From: Opitutus sp.
GTDB lineage: Bacteria > Verrucomicrobiota > Verrucomicrobiia > Opitutales > Opitutaceae
DNA: 64,000 nt
Assembly (NCBI GenBank): GCA_024998815.1
Contig: JACEUQ010000002.1
Location: forward strand, 820,501 to 884,500
Direction of reading: 5' to 3'
Shown here: in pieces, positions 26,456 through 36,237 of the stretch
How the letters are laid out: every line of letters starts with the position of its first letter
Position numbering within the stretch: position 1 is the stretch's first letter
Position numbers and translations under genes: made by a program
The notes under the pieces: generated by a model
Database searches by the model: none
Told to the model about the DNA's origin: nothing
The model's input: only the letters and a program-made list of their open reading frames with translations

Positions 26456-28262
26456 GAGCCTGTCCCAAATTTCCGGATTTTTAAAAAGTGCGCAGAGGTC
26501 CATTGGGATTGCGGGCGAACGAGGTGGCACGAATCACCCCAGCGACGTTAAACGGCGGCCCGAATCGATTTTTCCCGCCCCCAAGCGCGGTAGTAAGGTA
26601 CGGCAAAGCCGGGGCGAGCCCCAGGGTTATTCACATTTTTGCCGGAAAATTGAATTAAGCGGCCAGCGGAAGTGTTATTTCCTCGGCAAGGATTCGTGAC
26701 ACCAGCCAGAGGTTGTGACCGAGTACACTCCAACCCACCGAACGGTAGCGGTTGGCAAACCCTTTACAGCGCAAGCGTCCGCCGAGGCGTTGTTTGAGGA
26801 TCGCAATGCGCGCTTCGGTCGCCGAACGGCGCCGCTGCAATTGGGCGAAGCGTTTTTCGCTCAAACGCTCCTTGAGCGCGTGCGGATCACGCGGGCATAC
26901 CGCATCGTAAACGTCTTGTTGCTTGAGCATTGCGGAAGTTTTTTTGGTGGCGAAGCCGCGGTCGGTGCCGACCGCGCTAATCGGCGCACTCAGGTCAAAG
27001 CGGTTCTGCCGCGCCAGGCTTTCCTCGAGTTGGCACCATTCTGCCGGAGCCGCGCCCTGGTAGAGTTGCCAGTCGGTGATTAAACCGGAGAGCGCCTCGC
27101 TCAACAGCAACGAGTTGCCAAACTCGACTTGGCTCCCTGCTTTGCCGCGAACCAGTACGTTCACATCAAGTTCATGCACGCTGAGGATCTTTTGGTCGTT
27201 GGGCACCGGGCGTCCGCCGATGATGCGCTCGTGGGCCTGCTTGATGACGGCGGGCAGTTGGCCGAGCATAGCGTCGATGCGGGTGGTTATCCGCTTGGTT
27301 TGGCGTTGGCTGTAATGGGTTTGGCTATACTTCTGCGCCAACAGGTCGCGGTGGCGGCGGGCATGTTCTCCGATCGTGCGTAACAGCGTCTTCATCTTGC
27401 GCAGGATCTGTTTACGCGCGCGCTTGGCGTCGTTGCGGCGGCCTGCGTGGGTCATTGACATGCACAACTTGTTCATCTGCTTGGCAAAGCACTCCGGCTC
27501 TTCAGGCATACGGTGGAGCAGTCCAGCGCGGCGGATTAAAATCATGGCCTTGAGCAAAGTCTTGGACACATCACGCAACAGCACCCAGTCCACCGGGAAG
27601 TGGATGTTGGTCTCCAAGCACGTGCCGTCGATGAGGCAAACATCCATGTCCAGCGGCGCGCTCAACCCGAGTTCAGTGGCGCGATCCTTCTCGCCGCACA
27701 TCTCCACCAACACTTGCCCCATCCAGCGCACCTGTTCGGCGGTGAAAAACTTCGAGGCCCGCTCCAGCACACTTTTGGACGCCCCCTTGATTCCCTCAAG
27801 CGTGCGAACACCGCAAAAATCCGCCAGTAAATCACTTGAGGCAATGCTACGGGAAAGCTCGCGAAAGGATATGTTGCCCAAATGCACCCGCAACACTTCA
27901 AAGCGTAACGCTTTGAGCGCAAACTCCATACGCTGGCGTAGTTGTGCGACACTGGCTTGGCCTGCCCCCGCCTTGGCAAAGTCCATCGCCATCGTCTCCA
28001 AGTGGCTGCCACGCAACAACGCGTCGAGTCCTTCCAATTGCTGGCGAAACTCGGCGTAATCTTTATTGGCACCGACTGGCGTTAGCGCCGGACGCAACCA
28101 GCGTTGCAGGGCAATGGCCGAGGTGGCGGATACGGGTTTTGACTTCATGGCCGATTATAGCGGCTTTTTTTTGACCAAAACCAGGGAATTACCCCTCTTT
28201 AGGCATCATTAAACTTATGCTAATAGTTCACTGCTAGGTTTTTATGCTTTCGGGACAGGCTC
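26456..28262 (-). mobile_element. 1807-bp insertion sequence, copy A
   Basis: The element has 11-bp terminal inverted repeats (GAGCCTGTCCC at 26456-26466 and GGGACAGGCTC at 28252-28262) and a 7-bp direct target repeat TAACCTA at 26449-26455 and 28263-28269. It carries one 497-aa transposase on the minus strand. A copy of identical length and protein lies in the opposite orientation at 56597-58403. It interrupts the MFS gene; the intact duplication indicates a recent simple insertion. Confidence 0.93.
26655..28148 (-). CDS. DDE transposase (497 aa), ISNCY-like, copy A
   Basis: A 497-aa transposase, identical to the one at 56711-58204. Catalytic candidates are Asp in MDVCLIDGTCLETNI, Asp in SAVGTDRGFATKKTS, and Glu in RRSATEARIAILKQRLGG. 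A long helical insert with many Arg/Lys (residues about 240-310) separates the first two. The exact IS family is uncertain; the length and layout resemble elements grouped as ISNCY. No defects are visible, so both copies may be active. Confidence 0.85.
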   Translation of the reverse strand: MKSKPVSATSAIALQRWLRPALTPVGANKDYAEFRQQLEGLDALLRGSHLETMAMDFAKAGAGQASVAQLRQRMEFALKALRFEVLRVHLGNISFRELSRSIASSDLLADFCGVRTLEGIKGASKSVLERASKFFTAEQVRWMGQVLVEMCGEKDRATELGLSAPLDMDVCLIDGTCLETNIHFPVDWVLLRDVSKTLLKAMILIRRAGLLHRMPEEPECFAKQMNKLCMSMTHAGRRNDAKRARKQILRKMKTLLRTIGEHARRHRDLLAQKYSQTHYSQRQTKRITTRIDAMLGQLPAVIKQAHERIIGGRPVPNDQKILSVHELDVNVLVRGKAGSQVEFGNSLLLSEALSGLITDWQLYQGAAPAEWCQLEESLARQNRFDLSAPISAVGTDRGFATKKTSAMLKQQDVYDAVCPRDPHALKERLSEKRFAQLQRRRSATEARIAILKQRLGGRLRCKGFANRYRSVGWSVLGHNLWLVSRILAEEITLPLAA

Positions 28263-28269
28263 TAACCTA

Positions 28270-28729
28270 CCCCGCCGGAGCACTGGGCGACCGCTTCCAT
28301 CCCTTGCGAGTTCTGGTGTGGGTAAAGCTGATAAATCTGTTTTTCATGCCGCTAGGCCTGGTCTGGTTGTTCTTCGATTTTGCCCCCGCCACCGCGTTCA
28401 ACATCGCGATCTCGATCAGCGCCATCAATCTACCCTTCGCCGTCCTCACCGAGGCAATGATGCAGCCGATGAACATGCGGTTGCTACCGCACGACCGCTA
28501 CGGCCAGTTCTGCTCGGCCAATGCTTTGGTCCGCTCCTTAGGATCCATCATCGGTGGGGGCTTTGGGGGGCTGTTTCTCGACCTCATGAAACGCCTCCAC
28601 CATGGCAGCGACTACGCCTACCGCTACATCCCCGTCTGGAGCCTCTGCTGGAGCGCAGTCGCCCTCTTCTTCCTCTGGAGACTTTATCGGGATTGGAAGG
28701 CACGGACTCGCGTGGATTGCGCGCCATGA
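28270..28729 (+). pseudogene. MFS sugar transporter, C-terminal part
   Basis: The remaining 153 codons of the transporter interrupted at 26455. Across the IS-free junction the reading is MNMLLTYPAGALGDRFHP. Four more hydrophobic segments follow (VWVKLINLFFMPLGLVWLFF, AFNIAISISAINLPFAVL), with loop HDRYGQFCSANALVRSLG. A start inside the IS end (28244) gives an open frame, but only a third of the transporter could be made. The next gene begins 75 bp after the stop and probably shared its transcript. Confidence 0.85.
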
Positions 28730-28803
28730 ATTTCCCCCATTTACTTCGAAGCTATTTCCCAAAAAGATGATGCCTTTCCTAAACTCACATCCAAAACAAC
28801 CAA

Positions 28804-30843
28804 ATGAGGACATCCACCACTCCACTCCTTGAAGAGCAAAACGGTCACAGTCCCGCTGTGCGTCTTGCCGCGCCACAGGTGATCTTTTCCGGCGAGAATG
28901 CTGCCACCGTCACACTTGAGCCCGCGGGCGATGGTCTTCATTTCTCCGCTCCTTCAGGCTCCGCGGCGGCGGGGCTGCGAGTTTCTTTCACTCCGGGCGA
29001 ATCCGCCGACGGCGTGGCATTGGAAGTTTGCGTCGAGTCGCCCGTGGCCCTGAGTGGCGTGCAGTTGGTGCTGCCGCTTGAGCTTGGTTTGGGGTGGAAG
29101 AGCTATGTCATCGCGCCGGGTGTGATCTACAATGGCAACCGCTTTGTGGTTTCGCCGCAGCCTTACGCGCCTTATCTGCTGACCGAAGGCGTGACGCCCG
29201 ACGGCCCGATCGTGGTGTCGGACATCCCGCGCCTAAGCGCCGATACCGGCTACCGCACCGAGTTGGCCGCCAATGCCTTTGCCATTCCCGCCGCCGGCGT
29301 GTTTGATCCGCAGCAGCGGATGGGATGTCTGGTCGGCTTCGACATCGACGGAGACTGGGGTGTGAGCGGCGTGAATCTCGTCACACTGCCGGGTGAAGCG
29401 GTGAGAGTGGAACTCTGCCTGCCTGTCATGCGCAAGCGCCGTTATCGTTTCTGTGATTGGGTGGATGTCACCAACGAGCCGGGCATGGACCTCGAGCCGG
29501 GCAAGCCCGTGATTTTCCATGCGCGCCTCATGCCGGTGCCCGCCGAGACGATTCCCGCCTTCATTCATCGGGTGGCCCTCCATGGCGAGACCTGCGTGGG
29601 AAGCGCGCCGCGTCCGCGATCCCTATCCTTTGCCGATGCAGCGGAGCGGATCGAGGCCAAGCAGGACGCCCACAACTGGAATGAGCGGAACGGCTATTAT
29701 CAGAGTCAGATGGGAGATAAGGGCTGGCTCCTTCAGACCGGCTGGGTCGGCGGCGGTGTGACCATGGTCGCGATGGCGATGTCGGAAAATCCCGAGCGCC
29801 GTCGCCGTGCGGTGCGCATGCTCGACACCCTCTGCCGCAATGCGGTGACGCCGAGTGGTTATTTCCACGGCCTGCACAATGGCGAGCGCTGGTTGAGCTT
29901 CGGAGGCAAGCGTCTCGGATGCCGCGCCTTTTCGCTCATCCGCCGACCGCTCGAGTGCACACGCGATGTTTTGAAAGTGCTCGAACTCCTGCGCTCGCGA
30001 GGTGAGAAAATCGAGCCCGTTTGGGAAGCCGCTGCGAAGGGTAACCTCGAGGCGATGGTCAGCACCGCGGAGCGATTTGGTCATCTTGGTTACACGGTCG
30101 ATTTCGACACCGGCGAGGTGCTCTGGGGCGACAGCGCCTGCGGCAGCTTCGGCATCGAGCCGCTGGTGCGCGGCGCGGCATGGTTCAAGGAGCCCCGCTA
30201 CCTCGAGATCGCGCGAAAGCTGGCGGATTACTACGGCACGCATTTCATCGATCGCGGTTACACCTGCGGCGGGGTCGGGGATGCGCTGATGGCGGCGGAT
30301 TCCGAGAGCAACTACGCGCTGCTGGCCGGGCTTGTGCATCTTCACCGCGCCACCGGCGAAGCGCGCTGGCTCGAGCGTGCCGTGCAAGCCGCCGATCTCT
30401 TCGCCACCTGGGTCCTGCGCTACGACGCGAAGTTGCCGGCGGATTCGCCACTCGGTCGCATCGGCATCCAGGCGCGCGGCGCCGTCTTTGCCAACACCCA
30501 GAATCAACACGGCGCGCCGGGTGTCTGCACATCTTCCTGCGAGGCGTTGCTCCTGCTCCATGAGGCGACGGGTGAGGACCGATTCCTTCACATGCTCGTC
30601 GATATCGTCGGCTGCATCTCGCAAATGATCTTGCGCCCCGGCGACGAGTCGGTCTGGCCGGGACGGCCCGACGGTTGCATCAGCGAGCGACTCATGACGA
30701 TGGATGGCATGCGCCCCATCGGTCACACCGCGAGCATGAGCACCTGGAGCGAAATCTCGATGCTGCTCACCGCCCGCGAACTTCCGCCCGTTTATCAAAG
30801 CCCCATCACCGGTACAACCGTGGCCTTCGATCCGTGCGCCTAA
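28804..30843 (+). CDS. uncharacterised 679-aa toroid-like protein, paralogue of 4380-6401
   Basis: It shares its whole length and most motifs with the 673-aa protein: YVIAPGVIYNGNRFVVSPQP, GDWGVSGVNL, RRYRFCDWVDV, GWVGGGVTM, PSGYFHGLHNGERWLSF, RFGHLGYTVDFDTGEVLWGDS (D443), CGGVGDALMAADSESNYAL (D499/E501), FANTQNQHGAPGV, and SERLMTMDGMRPIGHT. The C-terminal two thirds look like an alpha/alpha toroid as in six-hairpin glycosidases. It follows a sugar transporter gene and precedes a GH38-like gene, so it too sits in a glycan-utilisation setting. No signal peptide is evident, suggesting a cytoplasmic enzyme. Function unknown. Confidence 0.75.
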   Translation: MRTSTTPLLEEQNGHSPAVRLAAPQVIFSGENAATVTLEPAGDGLHFSAPSGSAAAGLRVSFTPGESADGVALEVCVESPVALSGVQLVLPLELGLGWKSYVIAPGVIYNGNRFVVSPQPYAPYLLTEGVTPDGPIVVSDIPRLSADTGYRTELAANAFAIPAAGVFDPQQRMGCLVGFDIDGDWGVSGVNLVTLPGEAVRVELCLPVMRKRRYRFCDWVDVTNEPGMDLEPGKPVIFHARLMPVPAETIPAFIHRVALHGETCVGSAPRPRSLSFADAAERIEAKQDAHNWNERNGYYQSQMGDKGWLLQTGWVGGGVTMVAMAMSENPERRRRAVRMLDTLCRNAVTPSGYFHGLHNGERWLSFGGKRLGCRAFSLIRRPLECTRDVLKVLELLRSRGEKIEPVWEAAAKGNLEAMVSTAERFGHLGYTVDFDTGEVLWGDSACGSFGIEPLVRGAAWFKEPRYLEIARKLADYYGTHFIDRGYTCGGVGDALMAADSESNYALLAGLVHLHRATGEARWLERAVQAADLFATWVLRYDAKLPADSPLGRIGIQARGAVFANTQNQHGAPGVCTSSCEALLLLHEATGEDRFLHMLVDIVGCISQMILRPGDESVWPGRPDGCISERLMTMDGMRPIGHTASMSTWSEISMLLTARELPPVYQSPITGTTVAFDPCA

Positions 30844-30846
30844 ACC

Positions 30847-31365
30847 GCGCTCCGCGCCTGCCTCCGCCTCCACACCGCCGCCGAGCGACGCCAAGCCCGC
30901 TGGGCCCTCGAAACCCACCGCAACACCGCGACCGAGACGCCCGAACGCCTCGCCACCCTCGCCGCCGCCTACGCCCATCGCACGGGCGAACCCCTGCCCG
31001 TGACGCTCGACCCCTCTCACCATGCCCTCGTCAAACATCTCCGCCCCGAGCATTTTCACCGCGCCCTTTCCGGTCCCCGCACCCTCGTCCACATCCTCCA
31101 CCTCCGGCCCTTCAACGGCCAGCACGCCCAAGTGCCCGTCATGAACTCCACCGGTCGCCTCACCCCCGAGTTCCAGACTTGGCGGCGCTTCATCACCCCC
31201 CTGCTTCAGCCCCGCCTCCCCGACGCCGAGCCCCTCTGGATCGTCCCTGAAATCGGCCCGGCCACCCCCCACGGCTACAACCTCAGTGTTTTCCCGCCCG
31301 CCTGGGACCAAGCCCGCCGCTGCCTCCGCGAACTCCGCCGCCTCGTCCGCACCCCGGGAAACTGA
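30847..31365 (+). pseudogene. C-terminal remnant of a TIM-barrel sugar isomerase-like gene
   Basis: An open frame with no N-terminal start runs from just after the preceding stop to a TGA at 31363-31365. It encodes a plausible protein end: helical ETHRNTATETPERLATLAAA, then VTLDPSHHALVKHL and EPLWIVPEIGPATPHGYNLS. The His/Glu-rich strand ends recall xylose-isomerase-like barrels. The first half is missing, with no IS at the edge, so it is probably an old deletion. Family assignment is tentative. Confidence 0.5.
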
Positions 31366-31389
31366 TCCCGCCTCTCTCCAACCTTTTTA

Positions 31390-34300
31390 ATGAATACCAT
31401 GTCCACACCCTTCCGCCTCCTCGACGTCCAACCCACGGCCCTATTCCCTAAACAAAAGGATGGGCAACTCCGCCAACTCGCCTGGTTGCGCGTGGCCAGC
31501 ATCGCGCCCGCCGCCGTTGCGGGGACGCTTGATGTCAATTTAGGGGGGCGCGCTTTACCGTCTCTTCCGGTGACCTTGGTTCCCGGCGAGTCGCGCTTGG
31601 AGCTGTTGCTGCCCGCCGTCTCCACGCCGACCGAGCTGGCGGTCGAGATGCGCTTCGAAGGCGAAACCGCGCCGCTGGTCTGGCGTGGCGAGTGGCAACC
31701 GGCGCGCCAGTGGAAGGTGTATTTGCTCAAGGCCTCTCACTACGATCTCGGCTACGACGGGCGCATCGACGTCATGCAGCGCGATGCCGCCGATTACCTG
31801 GACCTAGCCAGACGCCTCTGCACCGACCACGACCAATATCACGACTGGCACTATCACATTGAGCACTTGGGGTTTCTGCGTGCCTATGAACGCGAGCGAG
31901 GGCCGCAGGCTCTGGTCGCGTTTGTCGAAGGCTATCTCAAAACCGGCAAAATGACGCTGATGGGCAACCCCAGCGGCCCGCATTTTCACTGGATGGATTA
32001 CGAGCAACTCGCCCGCCTGCCCTATCCCGCCCGCCGACATCTGCGCGACCGCTTCGGTTTGGATGTCACCGGCATCGCCGTGCCCGACAACCCCAGCGTC
32101 TCTTGGCCCGGCTACCAGATTCTCGCGCAGGGCGGTTTCAGGCACCTGATCAAGCAAAAAACGTATTTTCGCGGCCCGGGACGCATTGCCCAAAGCCCGC
32201 GCAACCCGTTTCAACTGGGCTTGCCACCCATCGCTTGGATGACCGGTCCCGATCAAACCAGTCGCATCCTCACCAGCTTCCATGGCAGTTATAGCGAACA
32301 ATTCAATCTGGGCAGCGGCGGCGGTTATGGAGCCGCCTTTATCGATTCCGCCGCGCTTGATGCTACGAACTATCTGGAGCAACTGGCTCGTGGCGAGGTT
32401 CGCGGACCCTACCCTTACGATGCCGTGATCATTTCCAACTATGTTGATTGGGAAGTGCCGCATGAAGCGGAGCGCGCCATCGCCTCTTGGCGCGAGAAAT
32501 TTGATTACCCCAAAATTCAGTTCGAAAATGCTTTTGGGGCGCTCGCCTATCTCGAAGAAAAATACGGAGCAGTCATTCCTGAAATCCGGGGAGATACCGC
32601 CAACAATTCCGCCGACTACAGCAGCATTGATCCGAAGGCCCAAGGCGAAAAACGCGAGACCACCCGACTGCTCGCCTTTGCCGAGTCGCTGCACGTTCTG
32701 GCCGCCAGCCGGGATCCGGAAATCTTCGCCCCGCTCACGTGGGGTTTCGAGGAAGCCTACCAGACTTTGGTAGAGTTCGATGAGCACTGCTGGCCCACGA
32801 TGCTCTCGGTGAATGATCAAAACGTCTTCAACACCGTGGTCGTAAAACAGCATGGTCTTGGCCGCGCTCGCGCCTTCGTCGACCAAGCTATCGCGCGAGC
32901 CGAGCAAACTTTGCTGGGGAAAAATGAATACCCCGCATCCGTGCCGGAGCGCCTCGCCGTCTGGAACTCGCTGGCGCATCCTCGCAGCGGCATAGCCGAG
33001 TATCCACTGCCGGTTCAGGCTTTAAACCAAAGGGCCTACCATATCGTAGAGGAAACCACGGGAACAATCGTCCCGGCGGAATACACTCCGGAGGGCAAGC
33101 TGCGTTTCCACGCCGATGTTCCGGCGCTGGGTTACGCCGTGTATCGCTTGGCGCTCGGCTCGGTTTCGTTGCCCTCCGCTTTCGAGGTCGTCGCTCGGGA
33201 AGATGAACTCGCTGTCATCCTGCACAACCGTTGGTATCGCCTGGAAGTCAGTCGAGCCGACGGCGCGGTTCGCTCCCTGCGTAGTCTGGTTTTGGATCGT
33301 GAGTTGTTGGATGTGAAGGCTCAGTTCTCATTCAACACCTTCATCCGCTGCCATGCACCGGCACTTTTCTCGGCCGATCTCACCTTGAAGCGGATCGGGC
33401 ATTCCACTGTGCGTGTGCAAGATCAGGGACCGATCTCCGCCGCCGTTGAGATCATAACCAAGGACAACGAGTTGGACGTCGAGATCGTCACTACGCTGCG
33501 CCTCTTTGCCGAGGAGGATCGCCTGGAGGTGATTAACGACGTCCGCCGCATGGGATTCCTGCACACGACCAAGGCCGACCGTTATCGTGAGAATGTTTTT
33601 GTGGCCTTCCCATTCGCCGTGCCCGCAGCCTCATTCCGGGTTGAGCAGGGACCGGGAACGCTGGACCCGGCCAAGGATCTGGCTCCCGGTTCCAACACCG
33701 ACTTCGTGATGGCCAACCGCTGGATCGATGTCGCCAATGCCGACTTCGGCATCACTCTCTCCCCGCGCGAGGCGGCCTGCTTCCACTGCGGGCAGATCAA
33801 CTACAACCAGTTCGGTCCTAAGTTCAAAGCGACCAACTCCCATCTGTTCAACTACGTCTGGTCAAATCGCATGGCGGGCCTGACCCACCTCTCGGCGGGC
33901 TCTTATCAAGCGACCCTGAGCTACTCGCTCCGTGCCCACGCGGGCGATTGGAGAGCGGGTCAAGCCGCCGATTTCGGCTGGCGCCAAGCCCTGCCAGCGC
34001 TGGTTTCGGCCTGCGCTGCGGAAACACCCAACCGCCTCTCCGTGCTCAGCGTCGATGCGCCCAATGTGCAGCTCAGCGTCTTAAAACGGTCCGCCGCACC
34101 GGGACGCGGCAACATCGTCCGGCTGGTCGAAACCGAGGGTCGCCCCACCACGCGGGTTCGGCTCGGGTTGACCGGACTTCCCTGCGCCCAAGCCACGCTC
34201 TGCGACCTGGTGGAAAACGACCTTTCCCCGCTCCCGGTTCAGGGCAACACCGTGGAGTTCGACCTCGCAGCCTACGCCTTCGCCACGATCCGCCTGGAAG

Positions 34301-34923
34301 GCCCGGCGGAGGCATTACACGCCATCGCCGAGCTTTCCGTGCAACGCACGACCGATGCCAGCATCCACCTCGCCTGGCGAACGGTGGACGACCGTCCCGC
34401 TGCGGGTTTTCACATCTTCCGCAGCGAGGTCCACGCCGAGGCGCCCTCGCAAAGAACCCTGGTCGGCTACACCACCGACCGTGAGTTTGTTGACCGCGAC
34501 CTCAATCCCGGCACCGACTACACCTACCGGGTGGCCGTTGCCGCAGCGGATAACCGGCAAGGCCCCGCCAGCGCCCCGCTGCGCACCGCGACCGGGATCA
34601 ACAACACGACTCCGCCACGCCCGCTGGTCGAGGTCGGCGTGGTTCCCTTGCCCAGCAAGCGGCTCTGGCTCTACTGGCAACGCTCCGCCGAACGCGACCT
34701 CGCGCTCTATCGCGTCCACCGCTCCTCAACGCCCGATTTCATGCCAACCGCCGAGACCTTGGTTGCCGAGGTGCCGCCCGCTCGGGAGTTCTACGTGACC
34801 TATCGCGATGAAAACGTCGCCCCCGGCGAGACGTGGTTCTACCGCGTCCTGCCAGTGGACTTCGCCGCCCACGAGCAACGCACCTCCCTCTGCGTCTCAG
34901 GCACCTTGCCTCATCGGCTATGA
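31390..34923 (+). CDS. GH38-like alpha-mannosidase-type protein with fibronectin III domains
   Basis: An 1177-aa protein. After an N-terminal beta domain (about residues 1-105), a GH38-like catalytic domain begins with LLKASHYDLGY (H117 and D119 matching the paired zinc ligands of GH38), followed by TGIAVPDNPSVSWPGYQILA, which may hold the nucleophile Asp. Residues about 560-970 form the beta-sandwich domains usual after GH38 barrels. The last 200 residues contain two fibronectin type III modules (SIHLAWRTVDDRPAAGFHIF and KRLWLYWQRSAERDLALYRV). There is no clear signal peptide. The HWD of classical GH38 is replaced by HYD, so the specificity may differ. It probably removes alpha-mannosyl or related residues. 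Confidence 0.72.
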   Translation: MNTMSTPFRLLDVQPTALFPKQKDGQLRQLAWLRVASIAPAAVAGTLDVNLGGRALPSLPVTLVPGESRLELLLPAVSTPTELAVEMRFEGETAPLVWRGEWQPARQWKVYLLKASHYDLGYDGRIDVMQRDAADYLDLARRLCTDHDQYHDWHYHIEHLGFLRAYERERGPQALVAFVEGYLKTGKMTLMGNPSGPHFHWMDYEQLARLPYPARRHLRDRFGLDVTGIAVPDNPSVSWPGYQILAQGGFRHLIKQKTYFRGPGRIAQSPRNPFQLGLPPIAWMTGPDQTSRILTSFHGSYSEQFNLGSGGGYGAAFIDSAALDATNYLEQLARGEVRGPYPYDAVIISNYVDWEVPHEAERAIASWREKFDYPKIQFENAFGALAYLEEKYGAVIPEIRGDTANNSADYSSIDPKAQGEKRETTRLLAFAESLHVLAASRDPEIFAPLTWGFEEAYQTLVEFDEHCWPTMLSVNDQNVFNTVVVKQHGLGRARAFVDQAIARAEQTLLGKNEYPASVPERLAVWNSLAHPRSGIAEYPLPVQALNQRAYHIVEETTGTIVPAEYTPEGKLRFHADVPALGYAVYRLALGSVSLPSAFEVVAREDELAVILHNRWYRLEVSRADGAVRSLRSLVLDRELLDVKAQFSFNTFIRCHAPALFSADLTLKRIGHSTVRVQDQGPISAAVEIITKDNELDVEIVTTLRLFAEEDRLEVINDVRRMGFLHTTKADRYRENVFVAFPFAVPAASFRVEQGPGTLDPAKDLAPGSNTDFVMANRWIDVANADFGITLSPREAACFHCGQINYNQFGPKFKATNSHLFNYVWSNRMAGLTHLSAGSYQATLSYSLRAHAGDWRAGQAADFGWRQALPALVSACAAETPNRLSVLSVDAPNVQLSVLKRSAAPGRGNIVRLVETEGRPTTRVRLGLTGLPCAQATLCDLVENDLSPLPVQGNTVEFDLAAYAFATIRLEGPAEALHAIAELSVQRTTDASIHLAWRTVDDRPAAGFHIFRSEVHAEAPSQRTLVGYTTDREFVDRDLNPGTDYTYRVAVAAADNRQGPASAPLRTATGINNTTPPRPLVEVGVVPLPSKRLWLYWQRSAERDLALYRVHRSSTPDFMPTAETLVAEVPPAREFYVTYRDENVAPGETWFYRVLPVDFAAHEQRTSLCVSGTLPHRL

Positions 34924-35231
34924 AGGGGAAAATCGGCTACCCTGAAAAACTCTATGAGAGCCCGCGTCTAATCTCAAAAAGTTATAAACCCGAAAACCGT
35001 GATTGGAGCCGTTCTCCGCCGCCGAGCAGACCGCGCTTCCGCCCGAGTTCGCCGCCAAGCTTCAGGAGGTAGTATTCTCAAAAGCCTAGACCGGCTTCGC
35101 CTGGATCGTGCGCCTGCACAACCCCGCCGCCGCCGAGGCCACGAAATTGCCAGCTACGCCGTCAGCCCGGCCAAGCCCGGACGCCCGCCCCGCGCCCAGC
35201 GCATCGATCACCACGAACAACCTATCCCCTG
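34924..35231. other. gene-free spacer with possible gene debris
   Basis: No intact gene is seen in these 308 bp. One forward frame reads protein-like (EPFSAAEQTALPPEFAAK, then a stop, then TGFAWIVRLHNPAAAEATKL), suggesting decayed coding sequence. No hairpin terminator or RNA gene was recognised. Confidence 0.35.
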
Positions 35232-36053
35232 ATGAACTCCCTCCGCCTCGCCGTCGCTCTCATGCTCCTGTCGTTGCCCGTCCTCGGCCTCGGACAAACC
35301 GCCTCGCCCGAGGTGCTGAAAGCGCACGCCTTGGACAGCCGCGCCCTCGGTCGCTCCGTTGCCTACTCGCTGTTCGTGCCGCCCGGCGTCGCGCCGTCCG
35401 GCGGTTGGCCGCTCGTGGTGATCTTGCACGGCGACGGGCGCAACCACCGCAGCCTGGCCGACGACGCCCGCGCCAAGGCCTTGATCGCCCGCCAGCCCTT
35501 CGCCGTCTTGTGCCCGAATGGCGACCGCGCCTGGTGGATCGATTCGCCGCTCGTCGCGGGCAGCCACTACCAGTCGATGTTGCGCGAGTTGTTGGACGCC
35601 GTGCCGCGCCAGTTTCCCGTCTCCGCCGCGCCCGCCAAAACCGTGATCGCCGGCTGGAGCATGGGCGGCTTCGGCGCGGTGCGTTTCGCGCAAGACCACC
35701 GCGAACGCATCGGCGGCCTGGCCATCGCCATGGCGCTGGTGGATTTCCCCAACCCCGCGCTGCCCAAGGAACAAAACTACGGCGTCCCGGCCGTGATGGC
35801 CGACCCCGCACGCTACGCCGAGTTCAACTGCCTCACGAAAGCCGAGCGCCTGCGCGGCCTCCCCATCCTGCAACTCGCACCCGTCGAGGCCTTCGACTTC
35901 ACCATGAACCGCAACTTCCACGCCCGCCTCACGGAGCTCGGCATTGCCCACGACTACCGCGAAATCCCCGGCGGACACGTCTGGAGCACGGTCAGCGACG
36001 CGCTGCCCGCACTGCTGGAATTTGCTCAAAAACAATTCCAGCCCGCGCGATGA
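35232..36053 (+). CDS. secreted alpha/beta-hydrolase (esterase-like)
   Basis: A 273-aa protein with a signal peptide (MNSLRLAVALMLLSLPVLG, cleavage near residue 21). The alpha/beta-hydrolase fold shows the oxyanion strand LVVILHGDGRNHRS and the nucleophile elbow GWSMGGFGAV (Ser of G-W-S-M-G). The catalytic Asp is probably near LQLAPVEAFDF, and the His is in IPGGHVWSTV. It resembles dienelactone-hydrolase or feruloyl/acetyl-esterase-like enzymes that deacylate polysaccharides in the periplasm. Its stop overlaps the ATG of a ROK remnant. Confidence 0.85.
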   Translation: MNSLRLAVALMLLSLPVLGLGQTASPEVLKAHALDSRALGRSVAYSLFVPPGVAPSGGWPLVVILHGDGRNHRSLADDARAKALIARQPFAVLCPNGDRAWWIDSPLVAGSHYQSMLRELLDAVPRQFPVSAAPAKTVIAGWSMGGFGAVRFAQDHRERIGGLAIAMALVDFPNPALPKEQNYGVPAVMADPARYAEFNCLTKAERLRGLPILQLAPVEAFDFTMNRNFHARLTELGIAHDYREIPGGHVWSTVSDALPALLEFAQKQFQPAR

Positions 36054-36235
36054 GCCAGCCGCCCAACGACCTCCTCCCCGGCATCGACCTCGGTGGTCTT
36101 ATGAGCGCCGTCGTGATCGGCGACAACGACGCTGGGTTTGGACGCGAGTTCAAAGGTATGGGCATCGTCTGCGGCAGACCGCTCGACCTCGCGCAATGTC
36201 TCATCCTGAACGCCACGCTGGGTCCGCGTCTCTAG
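36050..36235 (+). pseudogene. ROK kinase remnant with internal deletion
   Basis: A 61-aa frame whose start and end match separate parts of the ROK gene at 37616: LLPGIDLGGLMSAVVIGD corresponds to its ATP-binding LLLGIDLGGTKTAVVLGD, and GMGIVCGRPLDLAQ to GVGIACGGPLDLAQ-like sequence. The stretch between is deleted and the rest of the kinase is missing. It is a decayed duplicate wedged between the esterase (ATGA overlap) and the transporter start 3 bp later. Confidence 0.75.
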
Positions 36236-36237
36236 CC

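Noticed and set aside
29623-31311. 562-aa minus-strand ORF opposite the 679-aa protein
   Set aside because: Antisense shadow with repetitive Gly/Ala/Val/Asp composition; the plus-strand protein has a conserved paralogue.
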